A stretch of 11,766 nt of DNA. Origin: Gonium pectorale. Taxonomy: Eukaryota; Chlorophyta; Chlorophyceae; Chlamydomonadales; Volvocaceae. The stretch spans positions 1,366,947 to 1,378,712 of the forward strand of contig LSYV01000025.1 in assembly GCA_001584585.1 (NCBI GenBank), read 5' to 3'. Numbering within the stretch: position 1 is the stretch's first letter; each line of letters begins with the position of its first letter. The notes below the pieces were generated by a model. That model saw only the letters and a list, made by a program, of their open reading frames with translations, had not been told where the DNA came from and did no database searches. The position numbers and the translations under genes were made by a program. This document shows positions 1-8,600 of this stretch, piece after piece.

Positions 1-1
1 A

Positions 2-430
2 GCGGGCGGCGGTGGTGGGGGCGATGCCAGCGTCTCCGGTGGCGACAGCGGTGACGGCGGCCAGGACGGTGGCGGCCAGGCCGGGCACCGCAGCGGCGGC
101 GCCGCCATGCTGTACATGCACCGGCTCGTGCTCAGCGTCACTCACGGGTTCCACAGCCCTGCCGCCCCAGCGCTCCTGCAGGGGTTGACGATGGGAGCGA
201 TGCAGGCGGCAGCAGCGCGGTCGTGCATGGGGTGCGGTCGGATGTGGCCATGCACCTGTGCCACAGCAAGTATTGCATCAACCCGCGGCACCTGTGGTGG
301 GGCCGCCAGCACGACAACCTCGAGAAGGACGCAGCAGCCGCGCTGCGCGAATGATTCGGTACACCAACGGTGAGCACCCGCACCTCAAGTCCAGCCTGCC
401 GCAGCGCTGTGGGTTCCAGGATGCGGTATA
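2..430 (+). pseudogene. Broken HNH / His-Me-finger endonuclease-like domain (zinc-binding loop)
   Basis: I see two halves of a recognisable domain in different frames. Frame 2, open from the left edge to the stop at 371-373, has a Gly/Asp-rich linker and then YMHRLVLSVTHG (about 116-151), which resembles the HRLVL segment before the metal-binding loop. Frame 1 (about 163-354) has AMHLCHSKYCINPRHLWWG, the C-H..C-x-N-P-x-H-L zinc-binding and catalytic His/Asn signature of the His-Me-finger (zf-His_Me_endon) homing-endonuclease group, followed by a D-N-L-E-K-D tail and a TGA at 352-354. Protein-like sequence seems to resume in frame 3 (MIRYTNGEHPHLKS, from 351) to a TAG near 430. No good GT-AG intron joins the halves, so I infer frameshift decay. 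Such domains are common in predicted volvocine proteins. The 5' end may lie outside the window. Alternatives are an active gene with assembly indels or an unusual short intron. Confidence 0.55.
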
Positions 431-1360
431 GCTGCGGCTGGGCGGACCATCCGGCAACGGGCAGAAGGGCTTCGCTGCCGAACCGTGCCCCCGCACCTTG
501 AGAGCCGGTTCTGAGTGCGAGCCAGTGCTGAGCTGTGGCGGCCCTGGCCAATGATGACAGCCGCGGCATCTTGGTCTCCTGCGTGGGGGGTAGTGATGGC
601 GCCGGGTGGGGCTTGAGAACGGCTTTTGCTTTGACTAATAGCACACCAGCGGACAATGAATAGGAGACGCAAGGGTGTGCTCCCGAGCACGCATGACTAT
701 ACGGGTGAGCATGCCGTCAGGTATGGTAGGTCATACGCCTTGGAACATGGGTAGGGCGGGGCTGCGGAGGAGAGGGGAAGTGGGCGCTTTCCTCCAAATC
801 GATGGTCGAACACATGCAAGCCGATGCCAAGAGTGCGAGAAATCGCGGGGTGGGAGTGAGGGACTGACGGACGGTTTGCCCAGTGTCGATATTGGTGGGG
901 TGTTGCGGGCTAGCGGTAGTGGAAGGGAAATCGTTTGACACGCCGTGGCGGTTGGACAACGGATCGGTTGAGCACCGTTCAAACTTTTGATTACCCCCAC
1001 GAGACGGCCAGTCAGGGGCACTGCTAGCCGGAACCCGGAAGGGTCGGATGCGTATGGGGCAGGGTACACCCGACCCGGGGCGGACAGTGTCAATGGGCGT
1101 AAGTCGGCGCTGACGGCGCAGCCAGAGTGCCAGGTGACCAGGTGCGGAGGGGAGTTGGGCGGCGCTGGCATCCCCTGCTAGCGGCTTGTTCTGGAACGGA
1201 GCTTCGGGTGGGGAGAGGGGTGTGGATGCGTTGTGGTGGGGCGGGTGAATGCTTGAGGGCAACCGCGTTAGGATGCTAGCTTTCATGAGAGCCCAGGCGC
1301 GTGTGTGCTTAAGTTCTCCTAGCAGCCCTACACAAATGCACAGCGCCCCCGCCGGCTATT
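431..1360. other. Intergenic stretch, no supportable gene
   Basis: This stretch separates the HNH relic from the second pseudogene. Open frames exist on both strands, the longest being on the minus strand at 717-1286. Their translations are Pro/Ser/Arg-rich with no domain, no repeat logic and no splice-site support. Base composition is less extreme than in the coding blocks. The only local structure I see is a weak inverted pair, GGGTCGG near 1040 and CCGACCC near 1070. Confidence 0.5.
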
Positions 1361-1464
1361 CAGTGCAGGGGCTGCTGCAGAGCTCTGCTGTTGCCTTGCG
1401 TCGCCCCTGTACGACGCCCGTGCCGCCGGACTCGTGAGCTTCGTACGCTACCTCGCGGCGCCCA

Positions 1465-1522
1465 AAACCGCCGCCACGGCGGCGGCCATGGCGGCCGCGG
1501 CCGCCGCTGTGGCGGCCGCCAC
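1465..1522. repeat. GCC/GGC-rich palindromic tract (poly-Ala coding)
   Basis: A GCC/GGC-rich stretch encodes an almost pure Ala run in frame 3 of the relic. It contains the perfect 14-nt palindrome GTGGCGGCCGCCAC at 1509-1522 and a neighbouring NotI-like GCGGCCGC core. Such a tract is prone to slippage and to assembly error, which bears on whether the nearby stop and frameshift are real. Confidence 0.6.
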
Positions 1523-2278
1523 GTAGTCTGAGGGCGCCGATGCGGGCGGCAAGGTCATGCGGCGACGAGGACCACACTGTGCGCTACACCGCGGCTCGGA
1601 CGGCGCAGCAGATCATGGAACTGTCTCCGGCTCAGGTGTACGACGGCGCCAAGTATGGCGAAGGCGATGAGTACGGGAACGAGCTGGCCAGAAGCCGACC
1701 GGGCGCCGCTGGTGCGACGTCGGTATCTGATGATGTCACCACCGCTGCGGCGCCTGTGTGCAGCCGCCGGCCGCTGTGCGTTGAGGCCGTCATGCGGCGG
1801 CTGTACCCCTGGCTCGCCACGCAATACGGCGGCGGCGGCGGCCGCGGTAGTGGCGGCGTGGCTGCGCGGGCGGCCCTGGTAGCGCTGCTGCAGGAGCTGG
1901 TGGCTGGCGGCGTTGGAGGTGGAGTGCCCGAGGTGGTCGCCAGCCCGGTGCGTCCGTATGCGAACCGTTTCCCTGGCAAGAGGGGGGGTGCGGTCCGGTA
2001 CCCTGCCATGGCTGCTTGGCGCGTTAGCCGTGTGGCAAAGGCACCTGTCGTAGTTGCCGTGTGAAGGCGGCTGGCGGCTGCCGGCGGGCGAGCCAACACC
2101 GTCTTGCACCGGGACGGTCGGTAAAACTTGAACGGATGGACTTAGCGGTGCTGAACAACGTGGTGGCGGATCGCACGCTGCATGCTGTCACGGCACCAGC
2201 AGCTAGCGGCATTTTGGCAGACACTCCTCTATATTGATCAGTCGACAGGCGGGTTACGCGCTGTAGTACTGGGAGCTG

Positions 2279-2356
2279 GTGCAGCGGGGGCCGCCACCGA
2301 CCGACCCCTCTCGCCTGCCGCTCGTCCTTCCCCATGTCCCACGCCTCTGCTTTCAG
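2279..2356 (+). other. Predicted 78-nt intron in the relic gene
   Basis: The donor is GTGCAG after GGAGCTG. The acceptor is the strong pyrimidine-rich CCTCTGCTTTCAG ending at 2356. Removing 78 nt keeps frame 1 and joins VVLGAG to RLHLNGLEAVRAM, dropping a Pro/Ala-rich low-complexity piece. It supports a eukaryotic spliced origin for this block. Confidence 0.4.
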
Positions 2357-2879
2357 GTCGCCTTCACCTGAACGGGCTGGAAGCCGTGCGCGCAATGCTG
2401 ACGGTGCCGTCTGCGGGGTCCAGCGGCGTCCCTGTCAGTGAGGACGGCTCGCCAGTGATAGCAGCGGCGGCGGAGGCGGCAGCCCTCACGCCGGGAGCGG
2501 TGGAGCGCCTGGTGGGTTGGTGCCAGCCGCTGCCGTCGCTGTGGGCAAGGTTGCGGAGGCGACAGCCGCGGCCGCATCGACGGCGGGCATGGACGGCTGG
2601 CTGGTCTGATTTGTGAACCACCCCGAGGTCTTGGCACGCGCTTGCCGCTCCCTCCTGGCGCCGTGGGCGGCTGGGCGCGCCCAGCAGCACCCTGGCTCCG
2701 CTGGCCACCTCGCGGCAATGCTGCGAAGCCTGGCGGCGCGGGAGGAGATGCGTAGCTCGCAGCTGGCGCCGCTGCTGCTGGCGGCCGTGGTGCGCGAGTG
2801 GGTCTGCGACTCGTCGACGAGGGAGGCGTGGCGGCGGGCGCGGCAGCGGCTGCCTTGGGTCCTGGCTTGGCGGACGTAG

Positions 2880-3161
2880 GGCTCGAGGGGCACTGCGTCC
2901 GCCTCCTTTTCCTCTTGTAGGGCGTCGTGGATCGTGGGTGAGTGGGGCCGCATTGGGGCACAGGACCCTAACATGTGGGGGAGTTGCCGCGTAGTACCCC
3001 GCTGTGCACTGTCAGCCAACATGACTATGGTGCATGAGGTGGTGAGGGTAGTGGGATTGCGCATCATTGGGCGCAAGATCGTTTGGCCGATCGGTGCAGA
3101 GGGCGAGGCCGCAAGTTGCGGGTGGTGCATGTGCATGGTCCTTGTGCTGTAGCGCACCCCA
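2880..3161. other. Downstream flank of the relic, no gene seen
   Basis: The sequence is lower in GC than the blocks to its left and has no convincing codon bias. It could be an old 3' untranslated region, but no TGTAA algal poly(A) signal is seen on the plus strand here. Confidence 0.3.
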
Positions 3162-3182
3162 TGCCTGCCTGCCTGCTGCCTG

Positions 3183-3225
<43 letters not shown>

Positions 3226-3226
3226 C
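3162..3226. repeat. (TGCC)n microsatellite with two TGC interruptions
   Basis: This is a tandem TGCC tract. After the first three units it is interrupted twice by TGC triplets. It then runs without interruption to 3226 before GGCGG. The interruptions make the array length-variable but partly stabilised. Frames through it give artificial Leu/Pro/Cys/Ala or Arg/Gln/Ala/Gly repeats and are not genes. Confidence 0.95.
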
Positions 3227-3971
3227 GGCGGCTGCAGTGGCGTGCGTGCCGTTGGCGGCGGCTATGACGGGTGGTGCAAAAGAGGAATCTGCAGAGAAAG
3301 AGGGAGCCCGCCTCTACGGTCATACACGCCCGAAGGCGCGACGTTTCCAGGAGGGCGGGCGGGTACAGAGCAAGACATGTGACGTTCGTCCCGGCCCCCA
3401 CAAAGACCGGCTTACCATCTTACCCGGGTTGTCGGACATCACCTGATGTACTGCAAGGTGTCAAGGTCGAGCTGCGGTGATGTTGTCGTCACGGCCACCT
3501 GTCCGACAGCGATCAGCGGTTACCAGACCTTCGTGCGCCTTGCCCGCCCAGCCGGCCGTATACAGACCTGGAATGATGAAAGAGTAGAAAGAACGAAGTC
3601 AGTGCACTTGCTGGGGCAGCAACCCAAGCGCATAGGGCGGCCAAGCGGGGGCAGGGGGGAGCGGTAGTATGGGAGGGTAGGCCCAAACCCTTGAGATAAG
3701 GCGCGTACGTGCGGCTGCCCAGCGGCGGCGGCGGCAGCCCAAGGAGTGCGACGGACGGACAAGGGCTGGCCTAAAGGGCACGACAGCCAGGGCTGCCCGA
3801 CCAACGGGGAGCTTCCAATCTGTAGGGTGAGCGCATGTGTGCTGAGTGGCTGTGGCAGTTCGACGGTCTTGGGTGAGTGGGTCGAGTTTGGTCAGGCAGG
3901 GGTGATCCTGCTTGAACACAGCGCGCGATTGTGAGGAATGTAGCGAGGGGCGTTACGCACGGCAGAGCAGA

Positions 3972-3977
3972 TATAAA
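3972..3977 (+). promoter_or_regulatory. TATAAA hexamer, possible TATA box
   Basis: TATAAA occurs in the context CAGATATAAACGCG, in a GC-rich background where it is uncommon. No convincing coding sequence begins within a few hundred bases, so its function is unsupported. Confidence 0.12.
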
Positions 3978-4434
3978 CGCGTGTCGACTGTCCTGCAGCT
4001 TCAGGCAACACTGTCACGCCGGCAGACCGTCGATCGCCGGGGGTTGCGTGCTGTCTCCAACCAGCCTGAAGTACAGCATCCAGATGCCGAATTTGCGGTA
4101 CCCGCCAAGCAGTGCCCACAAAGGCATTTGCCCCGCGTCAACGCTATGCGTGCGACGAGGCGCGGCCGGCACCTTTCGAGCACCCGCTGCACGGGATGCG
4201 CCGATACCTAACCGAAGAAGGCCGTACGCGGGTCTCTCGTGAAAGGCCCCGGGATACGCGGTTACGTGCCCCATGCACATCCCAGGTCCTGCAGGCGGGC
4301 GGGTGAGGATTACGCGGGCTCCTAAATTCCTCTCAAGGAAGATAGGAAGGCTGGCCCTGCTTGCTAGGTGCATGCGCGTCGGGTAAAAGCCGGCCGCCGA
4401 TGGGTGGCGAAATCGGTAATGCCGCTGAGCAATA

Positions 4435-4463
4435 CTGACCTAGCCCCCCAACACTGACCTAGC
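4435..4463. repeat. Tandem duplication of a CACTGACCTAGCC-like unit
   Basis: ATACTGACCTAGCC is followed after a short run of C by ACACTGACCTAGCC, giving two nearly identical copies about 18 nt apart. It is a small local duplication without an evident role. Confidence 0.6.
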
Positions 4464-4755
4464 CAGGTAACAGCAACACGCCGGTAAGCTGGTCCCTAAA
4501 AATGAGAGAAACAGAAAGAGGGGCTCACCAGGGCTCACTTGAACCGCCCGCCCTGAGCCGCAGTGTGCCGAGCGGCCAACTCGCAGTGAACAGCGGCGGT
4601 CTTGACAAGATGCAGCGTGGGTGCCCGTAGGGCAGGGGCTTGGGCATGAGGATGCATCCACACGGTAGCGTGCGTGTTCAATAGCTGGCGTCAGGACGCC
4701 GCCTTGCCGCTGCTAGCTGACATTCCCGCGATTTAGCTTCAGGAACCGTTGCTTA

Positions 4756-4783
4756 CAGGGGAGAACCCCTGGCTTCTCCCCTG
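4756..4783. repeat. Perfect 10-bp inverted repeat (hairpin) with bistable inner pairing
   Basis: CAGGGGAGAA (4756-4765) and TTCTCCCCTG (4774-4783) are exact reverse complements around the 8-nt loop CCCCTGGC. The left arm can also pair with the loop: CAGGGG with CCCCTG, 6 bp around AGAA. Two mutually exclusive hairpins are therefore possible in RNA or single-stranded DNA. Confidence 0.85.
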
Positions 4784-5362
4784 GCTGGCACTGTGTCAGG
4801 GCTGTACATGCCGGCTTTGATTGAGGCGTCTCTTTTGCTTGTCGGCATGGCTATGCTCGTTGCCGATGAGCCGGCGGGCTGAAACCCAAGAACGGAGCCT
4901 CGCAGCAGGTGCGATGCCTGCCCACGCAAAAGGGCGCTGGCACCGGCGTTCACTCGCCTGCCATGCCTTGCACCCGGCGCCCTACTGGCACCATCGCACC
5001 CTCGGGTGTGCATGGCCGTGTAGGTGGCCTTCCCTGCATCTGATTCAGTCTTTACACTGTTGCATGCACCGTTTGGCCCGGTGGGCGGGGCCGGCGGCGC
5101 GTGATGTTGCCCCTACACGTGGTGAACGGAACCGGTACGCTTTTTTGGGGTGGAGAGGGAGAACCGTCCATCTGACCGCCTCGCAAAGCAACGTTGTCAT
5201 GGCCTTCAGGGTCGTTTTGACGTTATGGAGGAGCCGATGACCGATATGGTCGATTGACCGAAGCCTGTCGACAGCTGACTGCTGCCAAAGACGGAACTTG
5301 TAATCCATATGCACGGATTCAACATACGTGCAGCAATTAGACGTGGTTTCTCTGGTTACTCG

Positions 5363-5405
5363 AAGCGGAACGAACACAAGTTCCGCGGTTCCGCGCAAGC
5401 GGAAC
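5363..5405. repeat. Nested inverted/direct repeats of GCGGAAC and GTTCCGC
   Basis: GCGGAAC occurs at 5365-5371 and 5399-5405. Its complement GTTCCGC occurs at 5380-5386 and 5388-5394. The outer GCGGAAC copies extend to the direct repeat AAGCGGAAC (5363-5371 and 5397-5405). The right pair forms a 7-bp stem over a GCAA tetraloop, and the left pair a 7-bp stem over 8 nt. The block could be a binding-site cluster, a repeat end or a decayed element. Confidence 0.8.
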
Positions 5406-5424
5406 TCCCTCGCGTGGCCTTCGC

Positions 5425-5565
5425 CCTCACTGCCCTACATACTAGAATGTAACTATACATTCAATATGCACAACTTCATCCTATCACAAACCATGCCATT
5501 ATCGTCTAATACCCCAAAGTTACGTTCTCGCAACTAGACTGTAACTGCCAGCCCATTGCTGCCGT
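5425..5565. promoter_or_regulatory. AT-richer segment upstream of the large gene; possible promoter/5' region or upstream 3' end
   Basis: The composition falls sharply in GC compared with both flanks. It includes the TATA-like ACTATACATTCAATATGC and two TGTAA pentamers (near 5449 and 5540), the usual volvocine poly(A) signal, with a third near 5299. It could be the promoter/5' leader of the gene starting at 5599 or the 3' end of a transcript from the left. The sequence alone does not decide. Confidence 0.25.
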
Positions 5566-5598
5566 TCAGTTCCGCATGTGGCCCGAGCTAGGTACTCC

Positions 5599-5695
5599 AT
5601 GTATGCGGTGTGGAGCAAGCGGCAACGCTTAGGGTGCTGCACATCTCGGAAGCCTCGGGCGACGGTATCGCTGCTTGTCGCATGGGTTGTTCTCG
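5599..5695 (+). CDS. Predicted first coding exon: signal sequence
   Basis: The ATG at 5599 opens a basic N-region (KRQR, RKPR within residues 7-20) and a hydrophobic core, TVSLLVAWVVL (residues 22-32). It ends one base into a Gly codon before a GTACGT donor at 5696. Joining to 6053 restores that Gly and gives VVLGLCARGE, with a plausible signal-peptidase site after A36. The phase match (phase 1 on both sides) and the signal-peptide shape are the evidence. The donor is not the commonest form. An ATG at 5576 opens a short upstream frame in frame 2 that ends at about 5632 and overlaps this start. Other starts are 5857 (frame 1, continuous with exon 2 but without a signal peptide) and 5832 (frame 3). 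Confidence 0.4.
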
Positions 5696-8600
5696 GTACG
5701 TTTGGTCTGGTTTCTTATACTAGTAGCCAATTGAATGGGCAAAGAGGGAACCTGCGGCCGTACAGAATCGCGCTTACCGGGTACGCTTGGCCCGGTCTGC
5801 GCGATGTTACCTGAAGCAAGCATCTTAAACCATGGTGCAAGCACAGATGAGGCGGGTTGAGGTGGCGGGGATGGACACATGGCCCCGCCGCACGTTGGGT
5901 TGCGGACGGGGCCGTGCGTTCGCGTGCAAGGCAACCCTACTGCTGCAGCTCGTCGGCTCATCGGCGAAGACTATGGATGTATCCTCAGCAGTCCCCCTCC
6001 CAGCTCCCGCACGTCGGTCCCCAACCTCCCTGCAAACATGGCGGCATTGCAGGGCTCTGCGCCCGCGGAGAGCTTGGCGGCGCGGTTCCTCCGGCGGGAG
6101 ACGCAGCGGTCGCTGCCACCGCTGCTGCAGCTGCCGCGGGCTCCCTGCCGGCCCCTACCGTGACCTGCCGCATTGCCATCGAGGGGAACGCGACGCCGGC
6201 CGCGGCTGCTGAGCCGTCTGGTCCCGCCGCTGGCAACTGGGCCATCACCGCCTTCAGCCTCAATTGCACGACGCCCAACACGGGCGGAGGCAACGAGGGC
6301 AGCGACATTGGCAGCGACGGCGTTGGCGGCGGCGGCGGCGGTGGTAGTGGCGATGCGCAGCGGGCTGCAGCCGACCCCGTGCCTGTGCAGCTGGGCTCCC
6401 GGCTGCTGGCGCTGCTGGCCGCCCACAACGGCTCGGAGGGTGCCCCTGGCGAAGCGGCAGCAGCGAGGGTGTCGCTTAGCGGGGTGACGGCGACTCCCCG
6501 CTTTAGTGACGGCGGCGGCGGCGGCACCGTGGACGACTGGGGCGTCACCCTGCGCGACGTGGCGCACCTCCGCCTGGAGCACTCCGTCGTCCGCGGCCTG
6601 CCCCTCAGCGCCCACGGCCCCCTAGTAGCATGTCTCAACTGCTCCCACCTGTCAACCGACAACGTCACGCTCCAGGCGTTGTACGGCAGCGGGCCCGTAT
6701 CTGGCGCCGTCACGGCGCCGCCGCCGAGGGCCGCGTACGGCGCGCTGTACGGCAGCGGCCTGTTGGCGGCGGATCTGGCCTCTCTGCGCTGCGCCGGCGT
6801 GCGGGACGCGCATGGGTGGGCCTGCGTCGGCCTGGAGCTGGCGCCGACGGCGGCGGTGCCTCTGCCTCCGCCCAACGAAACCGCTACCAGCAGTGGCGCC
6901 GGCGGTGCTGCATCCTCGACAGCGGCCTCAGTGCGCCTGGTAAACTCGTCTTTCATCAGCAACTCGGTCACCTGGCACCTCGACGGTCTGGCCGGCCCAG
7001 GGCACGGGGCGGTCCTCGTCCTCCGCAGCAGAGAAGCGGCCGCCGAGGCGACCGACGCTGCGGCGGCGGTGCGCGTCGCCGTCTCGGACGCGGTGTTCAT
7101 GGACAACATAGGCGGCTGCGGAGGGGCGCTGGCGATCGCCGGATGGGCGCTGGTGCGTGGCCGTTCTGTTGGCTGTGCATCCTGTTGGGGCGGGGGGCGC
7201 AGCGTGTGTGATCCGTGTCGGGGCCATGCCCGCCTGAGGGCCGTGCGCCCCGCCCTTGTAGCGGCTGATGGGGCGGGTAAGGGTTGGGGTGGGTTGGGGG
7301 CATGCCTTGGTCCACCAAGCCGCACGCGGGTTGCCGATGCCCCGCATTGTTTCCAGGGCTGCGACTACGCATGCCGCTAGGCCGGGAGCGAGCGCCTAGC
7401 TGTCAGGGGGAGGGGCAACGCGCCTGCGTCAACGCCCCTGCGTCCACCCCCCCACACACACGTGCATCTCTCTTCTCACCCAGCAGTCCCGCCCGCACTG
7501 CATCCTCACCACTGCCCACGTACCCCTGCGCTCCGGGGGTGCAGTCCGCTCCCTTCGTCCGCACCGCCCCGTCGTATTCCCGTCAGCCCCCCTCCCCCCT
7601 CCCCCCTCCCCCCTCCCCCCTCCCCCCTCCCGCTCACCAGCCTTACACCTCGGCCGACGTTGCGCGTGATCCCCCCTCGCCCCGCCCCCTCCGCACAAGT
7701 GCCCCACGTGCGTCCAGCTTTGCACCCCGGCCCACGTAGCGTGTGATTGCTCCGTCATGTTTGCGCGAGTCCCACACAAGTGCCAGCTTCACCCCATGCG
7801 CGCCCAGCTTTACACTGCAACCCACTTTGCGCGAACGTGTCCGTCCGCCCGTGCTGCTGCGCTGCATACCCTGGCATTACCCAAACCCGTACTCCTCCGT
7901 ACGAGTGGCCTACATTAGCTGGTCTCCGCTACGGCCACCCGCAGGTTGATCTTCATCTGGACGGCAGCGAGCTGTCGGGGAACACCGCGGTCGACGTGCG
8001 GGCCGCGAGCAGCAGCGGCGCCGCCATGGGGGGCGCCGTGTGGGTGGAGGGCTCTGTCGCGTCACTCACCGTGTCCTCGAGCCGCCTAGACAACAACACG
8101 GCCTGGGAGGGAGGCGCCATCCGGCTTGGCGGGTGGGCGGACAGCATCCGCGTCACTGCCGGCAGCAGCGTCTCACGCAACCGAGCGGCGGCGGCTCTGG
8201 GCGGCGGCAGTGGTGGCGGCGGCGGCGGCGCCATCAGCATTGGCGGCGGGCTGGGCAGCCTCGTCGTGGAGCTCGGCAGCAGCGTCTCGTACAACACCGC
8301 AGCAGAGCACGGCGGTGCCGTATACTGCGCCGGCGCCGCCAGCGGCGGCAGTGGGTATGGTGATGACCGCAGCACCACAGTGGTGGCGATCCTCACGGGT
8401 TCCCGAGTTGACCACAACTCGGCGGGTCTGTCTGGCGGCGCTCTGGCGCTGCGGCAGTCGGCCGTGGATGCCAACATTAGCGTTTCCAGCAACAGCAGCC
8501 TCTCCGACAACACCGCCAACGGTCCCTCCGCAGCTGCCGGCAGCGGCGGCGGCGGCGGCGTGTACCTGTCCGCCCGGCTGGCCGCTTTCACCGTCTCCGA

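Larger units (their letters stand above)
1362..2879 (+). pseudogene. Frame-disrupted relic of an unidentified, probably helical-repeat protein gene
   Basis: Several blocks read like real protein but cannot be joined cleanly. Frame 3 to 1526 has PLYDARAAGLVSFVRYLAAP and an Ala-rich tail ending in TAG (1524-1526). Frame 1, about 1558-1947, has HTVRYTAARTAQQIMELSPAQVYD, then ARAALVALLQELVAGG. Frame 3, about 2067-2185, has LERMDLAVLNNVVADRTLHAV. Frame 1 resumes with LAAFWQTLLYIDQ and LHLNGLEAVRAMLTVP to about 2520. Frame 3 then runs through a TGA (2607-2609) into HPEVLARACRSLLAPW and LAPLLLAAVVREWV, ending at 2877-2879. The amphipathic, Leu/Ala-rich style suggests HEAT/ARM-like helices. I do not recognise the family. 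One intron (2279-2356) and possibly another (1948-2066; GTGCGT donor, weak AAG acceptor, phase 0) fit. Frame jumps near 1559, 2185 and 2519 do not fit introns. A real gene with sequencing indels is the main alternative. Confidence 0.4.
3227..5598. other. Long intergenic region without a supportable gene
   Basis: About 2.4 kb with no exon chain that I can support on either strand. Small structures inside are annotated separately. One minus-strand open frame (4014-4373) has a stretch, MPLWALLGGYRKFGIWMLYFRLVG, that reads more like protein than its surroundings; on the plus strand the same DNA reads SLKYSIQMPNLRYPPSSAHKG. It may be a fragment of a dispersed repeat. I could not assign it. Confidence 0.5.
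7153..7944 (+). other. Intron 2 (792 nt, phase 0), repeat-rich
   Basis: The donor is GTGCGT and the acceptor is CCACCCGCAG. Splicing turns ...GGALAIAGWAL plus VDLHLDGSELSGN into one regular coil, which is strong support. Retention would hit an in-frame TAG at 7378-7380. The middle is a C-rich tract and a diverged tandem repeat, both annotated separately. Confidence 0.85.

Noticed and set aside
717..1286. 189-codon minus-strand open frame
   Set aside because: It has no recognisable motif, unconvincing codon use and no promoter or splice support.
3083..3382. Cys/Leu/Pro/Ala repeat frame through the TGCC microsatellite
   Set aside because: The repeat peptide is created by the microsatellite and not by a gene.
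3972..3977. Promoter of a gene at 3912-4242
   Set aside because: The downstream open frames are short, overlapping and without protein character, so the TATAAA alone does not support a gene.
5985..7325. 446-codon minus-strand open frame over exon 2
   Set aside because: It is antisense to well-patterned beta-helix coding sequence and yields Pro/Arg/Ala-rich text without domains. Long antisense frames are expected from GC-biased third positions.
7637..7837. CRISPR-like array
   Set aside because: There are only three diverged copies with unequal spacers, inside a eukaryotic intron.
7153..7944. Intron 2 as coding sequence (frame 1 reads into it on both sides)
   Set aside because: It has an in-frame TAG at 7378-7380, low-complexity content, consensus splice sites and a perfect coil across the splice junction.
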